Of a DNA stretch of 64,000 nucleotides, positions 63,670 through 64,000 are shown one piece after another. Numbering within the stretch: the stretch's first letter is position 1; every line of letters starts with the position of its first letter. The stretch covers positions 55,941,122 to 56,005,121 of the forward strand of contig OZ024909.1 in assembly GCA_964017125.1 (NCBI GenBank), read 5' to 3'. Source of the stretch: Flabesymbios commensalis (taxonomy: Eukaryota > Annelida > Polychaeta > Terebellida > Flabelligeridae). The translations under genes were made by a program, and so were the position numbers. Under the pieces are notes generated by a model. That model saw nothing but the letters and a program-made list of their open reading frames with translations, made no database searches and had not been told where the DNA came from.

Positions 63670-64000
63670 CTGGTAAAGGTTATAAAGCATGTCACCAGGC
63701 GACAGGCCTGCGTGACACATTGAATTAGTCTGTTTGCAATGAGGAGATCGCAATGATCCAACCAGAGCTGTAAGTTTACAAAACAGCTCTACAGTAATTG
63801 ACTGCGCATCCAGCGTGACCATAATACTGTAAACCCGTATTAACCGTTGAAACCGCTGAAATGGTTTATACATGCCAAGATTCTTATCAATTTGAAATCG
63901 TCATACATGTCTTAGTTAACTCTTTGCGCTACATACATGTATGGTAAGGGTCTACGGCCATTATACATATTTTAAACTTTCAGTGCGGGGATCTACTTTA
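63670..64000 (+). repeat. Direct duplication, second copy (runs off the window)
   Basis: Matches 62648-63000 at over 90 percent by eye, including another family B copy from 63838 (TTAACCGTTGAAACCGCTG). It has small deletions relative to the first copy. Confidence 0.88.

Overview
This is an animal (eukaryotic) genomic window, most likely from a marine invertebrate and perhaps a mollusc or other lophotrochozoan. The reasons are an AT-rich non-coding background, spliced rather than contiguous coding sequence, tRNA-derived SINEs, long microsatellites, and many TACATGTA-type words often seen in such genomes. The species cannot be named from the sequence. Almost none of the window is protein coding. 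The best host-gene evidence is two small minus-strand exons (37687-37743 and 38143-38254) with good splice sites and matching phase. Most other open frames are chance readings through repeats.

The window is dominated by foldback DNA, roughly one palindromic element per 0.7 kb. Four sets (here called B, C, D and E) share one design. They are TTAA-flanked elements of about 130-260 bp whose ends begin CCCTT, each with a strong hairpin near one end or near the middle. This suggests non-autonomous piggyBac-type MITEs. Family A (about 105-115 bp, ends CCCAGCAAACAC, centre GCCCAACGTCGNAGACG) and family F (about 70-90 bp, ends ATCGTC, core CCACTTTGCAAAGTGG) are almost pure hairpins. In both, the arm sequence differs between copies while the two arms of each copy still match. 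Smaller sets are family I (about 130 bp palindromes), a Harbinger-like MITE, and a 150-bp-arm inverted repeat.

Layout: 0.8-1.4 kb holds a four-unit tandem array. 3.45-8.5 kb holds a young LTR retrotransposon with two apparently identical 724-bp LTRs and an internal array of short hairpins with covarying stems. 9-31 kb is a MITE field with a 0.5-kb (TAGG)n microsatellite and two copies of a dimeric tRNA-type SINE. 32.4-33.1 kb is a 44-bp minisatellite. 36.9-38.3 kb holds the exon pair, with a MITE only about 10 bp from a splice donor. 38.3-45.5 kb is a tandem segmental duplication (units of about 3.8 and 3.4 kb) whose two copies differ mostly at palindromes, followed by an inverted third fragment. 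45.9-46.5 kb holds microsatellites. 46.8-64 kb is again a MITE field, ending in a 1.02-kb-spaced direct duplication that runs off the window.

No transposase, rRNA, true tRNA gene or CRISPR array was seen. The most notable signals are the arm-covarying palindromes, the before/after pair of one palindrome in the two duplicated units, and the hairpin array inside the LTR element.
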